A DNA stretch of 7,830 nt, from NCBI GenBank assembly GCA_947447845.1, contig CANFNO010000112.1, positions 1 to 7,830 of the forward strand, written 5' to 3'. Below the pieces are notes generated by a model, which saw nothing but the letters and a program-made list of their open reading frames with translations, did not search any database and had not been told where the DNA came from. A program made the position numbers and the translations under genes. Shown one piece after another: positions 6,285 to 7,830 of this stretch (the first letter of the stretch is position 1; each line of letters starts with the position of its first letter). Source of the stretch: Burkholderiales bacterium (GTDB lineage Bacteria > Pseudomonadota > Gammaproteobacteria > Burkholderiales > Burkholderiaceae).

Positions 6285-7830
6285 TCAACCCTTGCGCGCC
6301 AGAGGCTCCGAATATTGCACACGTAAGAGGTTCTTCTGGATTTTCCCCATCGCGTTGCGTGGCAATTCTTTGACAACGACACAGCGCTTTGGAATTTTGA
6401 AGTTCGCCAAGGTTGACTTTAAATGCGCAAGAAGGCCTGCAGGGTCCACCGTGGCACCCGGCTTGGCAATGACCACTGCCACACCCACCTCGCCAAAATC
6501 CGCATCCGGTACGCCCACCACAGCACTCTCGGCCACACCCGGCAGGGCATTTATATAGCCTTCGATCTCGGCCGGATAAACGTTGTAGCCACCACTAATG
6601 ATCAGATCTTTGCTGCGCCCCACAATCGTCACATACCCTTGCGCGTCCACACGACCCACATCACCGGTCGTGAAGAAACCATCGGTGGTAAATTCCTCGG
6701 CGGTTTTTTCTGGCATGTTCCAGTAGCCTTGGAAAACCCCCGGGCCTTTGACCTGAATACCCCCGATTTCGCCGGGAGGCACGATCCGACCGTCTTCCGC
6801 CACAACCCGCAATTGCACTCCCGGCAACGCAGGCCCCACCGTGCCACCAATGCGCACGCCATCGCGCGGGAAATAGGGATTGGAAGTCAGCATGATGGTC
6901 TCACTCATGCCATAGCGTTCCAGAATCGTGTGGCCCGTACGCGTCTGCCAATCGGTAAAGGTTTCGATCAGCAAAGGTGCGGAACCTGAAATGAACAGCC
7001 GCATTTTTTTGACCGCTTCGCGCGTCAAGCCACTTTCGCCGAGCAGGCGCACATACAGCGTTGGCACCCCCATAAATACAGTGGCTTGCGAAAAGAAGCG
7101 TAGCGTAACTTTGGGGTCAAACTTGGCCAGCCAAAGCATCTTGCTGCCGTTCAGCAACGCGCCATGGATCGCCACAAACAGGCCGTGCACATGGAAGATC
7201 GGCAATGCGTGGATCAGCGTGTCGCCGCCCTCCTCGGCGCTGCGCCAACCCCAGACCTTTTGAAGTACATGTGCATTGCTAAGCAAGTTGCCATGCGACA
7301 GCATGGCGCCTTTGCTGCGACCGGTCGTGCCACTGGTGTAGATGATGGCTGCCAGATCATTTGATGCACATTGCGCAACGCTGTGGCTGCGACTGAAGGC
7401 GGCTGCACGCTCTAACAACGAGCCACTGCGGTCTTCATTCAACGTAAAAACATAGGCCGTGCCCGTCGTGAACGCAAGCTTGCTGACCCAACCAAAATTG
7501 TTTCCCGAGCACACCACAACCGCAGGCTTGGCGTCTTCAATGAAATAGGCCATTTCGGCACTCTGATAGGCCGTATTCAGAGGCAGATAGATCAGCCCTG
7601 CGCGCAACGTTGCCAGATAAAGCATGAGCGCCTCTACCGACTTTTCGACTTGCACTGCAATGCGTGAACCCTTTGGCAACTCCAACGAATCCAGCAGATT
7701 AGCCATCATGGCACTGGCATCGAGCAAGTCCTGCCAAGAGTAGTTCAGTCCTGTGTCAGTCTCCACGGCAACCGACTGAAGGTCTGCAGGAAAGCCGTCT
7801 TGTAACGCGGCAAACAAATTGGCATTGGGG
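6285..7830 (-). CDS. matB: Malonyl-CoA synthetase (malonate-CoA ligase), 5' end outside the window
   Basis: An adenylate-forming enzyme that turns malonate, ATP and CoA into malonyl-CoA, AMP and PPi in the cytoplasm. Counting from the TTG at 7817, it shows the P-loop YTSGTTGRSKG (160-170), IHALPIFHVHGLF (202-214), RLFISGSAPLL (273-283), YGMSE (302-306), TGD (384-386), GRSKDLIISGGYNVYP (400-415) and the acyl-transfer lysine K492 in NAMGKIQKN. The N-terminal VQVEKSVEALMLYL segment and overall length (about 510) follow characterised MatB proteins closely, better than medium-chain or generic acyl-CoA ligases. The TTG has no ribosome binding site, and the frame stays open to the window edge, encoding PNANLFAAL as in homologues, so the true start is probably a few codons beyond 7830. 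The stop is TGA. It is separated from the FIST operon by 94 bp and is probably a separate unit. Confidence 0.88.
   Translation of the reverse strand, partial: PNANLFAALQDGFPADLQSVAVETDTGLNYSWQDLLDASAMMANLLDSLELPKGSRIAVQVEKSVEALMLYLATLRAGLIYLPLNTAYQSAEMAYFIEDAKPAVVVCSGNNFGWVSKLAFTTGTAYVFTLNEDRSGSLLERAAAFSRSHSVAQCASNDLAAIIYTSGTTGRSKGAMLSHGNLLSNAHVLQKVWGWRSAEEGGDTLIHALPIFHVHGLFVAIHGALLNGSKMLWLAKFDPKVTLRFFSQATVFMGVPTLYVRLLGESGLTREAVKKMRLFISGSAPLLIETFTDWQTRTGHTILERYGMSETIMLTSNPYFPRDGVRIGGTVGPALPGVQLRVVAEDGRIVPPGEIGGIQVKGPGVFQGYWNMPEKTAEEFTTDGFFTTGDVGRVDAQGYVTIVGRSKDLIISGGYNVYPAEIEGYINALPGVAESAVVGVPDADFGEVGVAVVIAKPGATVDPAGLLAHLKSTLANFKIPKRCVVVKELPRNAMGKIQKNLLRVQYSEPLARKG

Noticed and set aside
7815..7817. 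TTG as the true start of matB
   Set aside because: It has no ribosome binding site, and the open frame extends upstream with homologue-like residues (PNANL) to the window edge.
1..7830. CRISPR arrays, tRNA or rRNA genes, insertion sequences, phage genes
   Set aside because: No spaced direct repeats, RNA gene signatures, transposase motifs or terminal inverted repeats were seen.

Overview
The window looks like chromosomal DNA of a betaproteobacterium, probably order Burkholderiales and close to Comamonadaceae (Rhodoferax/Polaromonas type). This is inferred from the protein styles (malonyl-CoA synthetase, FIST/hybrid-kinase pair, P1B ATPase with a Comamonadaceae-like N-terminus), the moderate-to-high GC content and the dense packing. 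No search could be run. All five genes lie on the minus strand, so the window is best read from right to left.

Layout in transcription order: (1) 7830-6285, malonyl-CoA synthetase (matB), with its first few codons outside the window. (2) A 94-bp gap with two small dyads and weak promoter-like elements. (3) 6190-5051, a soluble FIST-domain sensor protein. (4) 5031-1471, a very large soluble hybrid histidine kinase (three PAS, HisKA, HATPase, two receiver domains, HPt), only 19 bp after the FIST gene. (5) 1406-345, a response regulator with a receiver domain and an intact HD-GYP cyclic-di-GMP phosphodiesterase domain. (6) A 108-bp gap holding a perfect FNR-type box. (7) 236-1, the start of a heavy-metal P1B ATPase whose GMHCAAC metal site falls just before the window edge; it is most likely ccoI of a cbb3 oxidase cluster running off the left end.

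The FIST, kinase and HD-GYP genes form a self-contained signalling operon. The FIST protein probably senses a ligand and controls the membrane-free kinase; phosphate would pass H554 -> receiver Asp -> HPt H1131 -> D54 of the HD-GYP regulator, which would lower c-di-GMP. The closest known arrangement is NosP (a FIST-domain nitric-oxide-binding hemoprotein) with its partner hybrid kinase NahK. The nearby FNR-controlled respiratory gene fits an oxygen/NO theme, but the NO ligand is inference. The matB gene is metabolic and probably unrelated.
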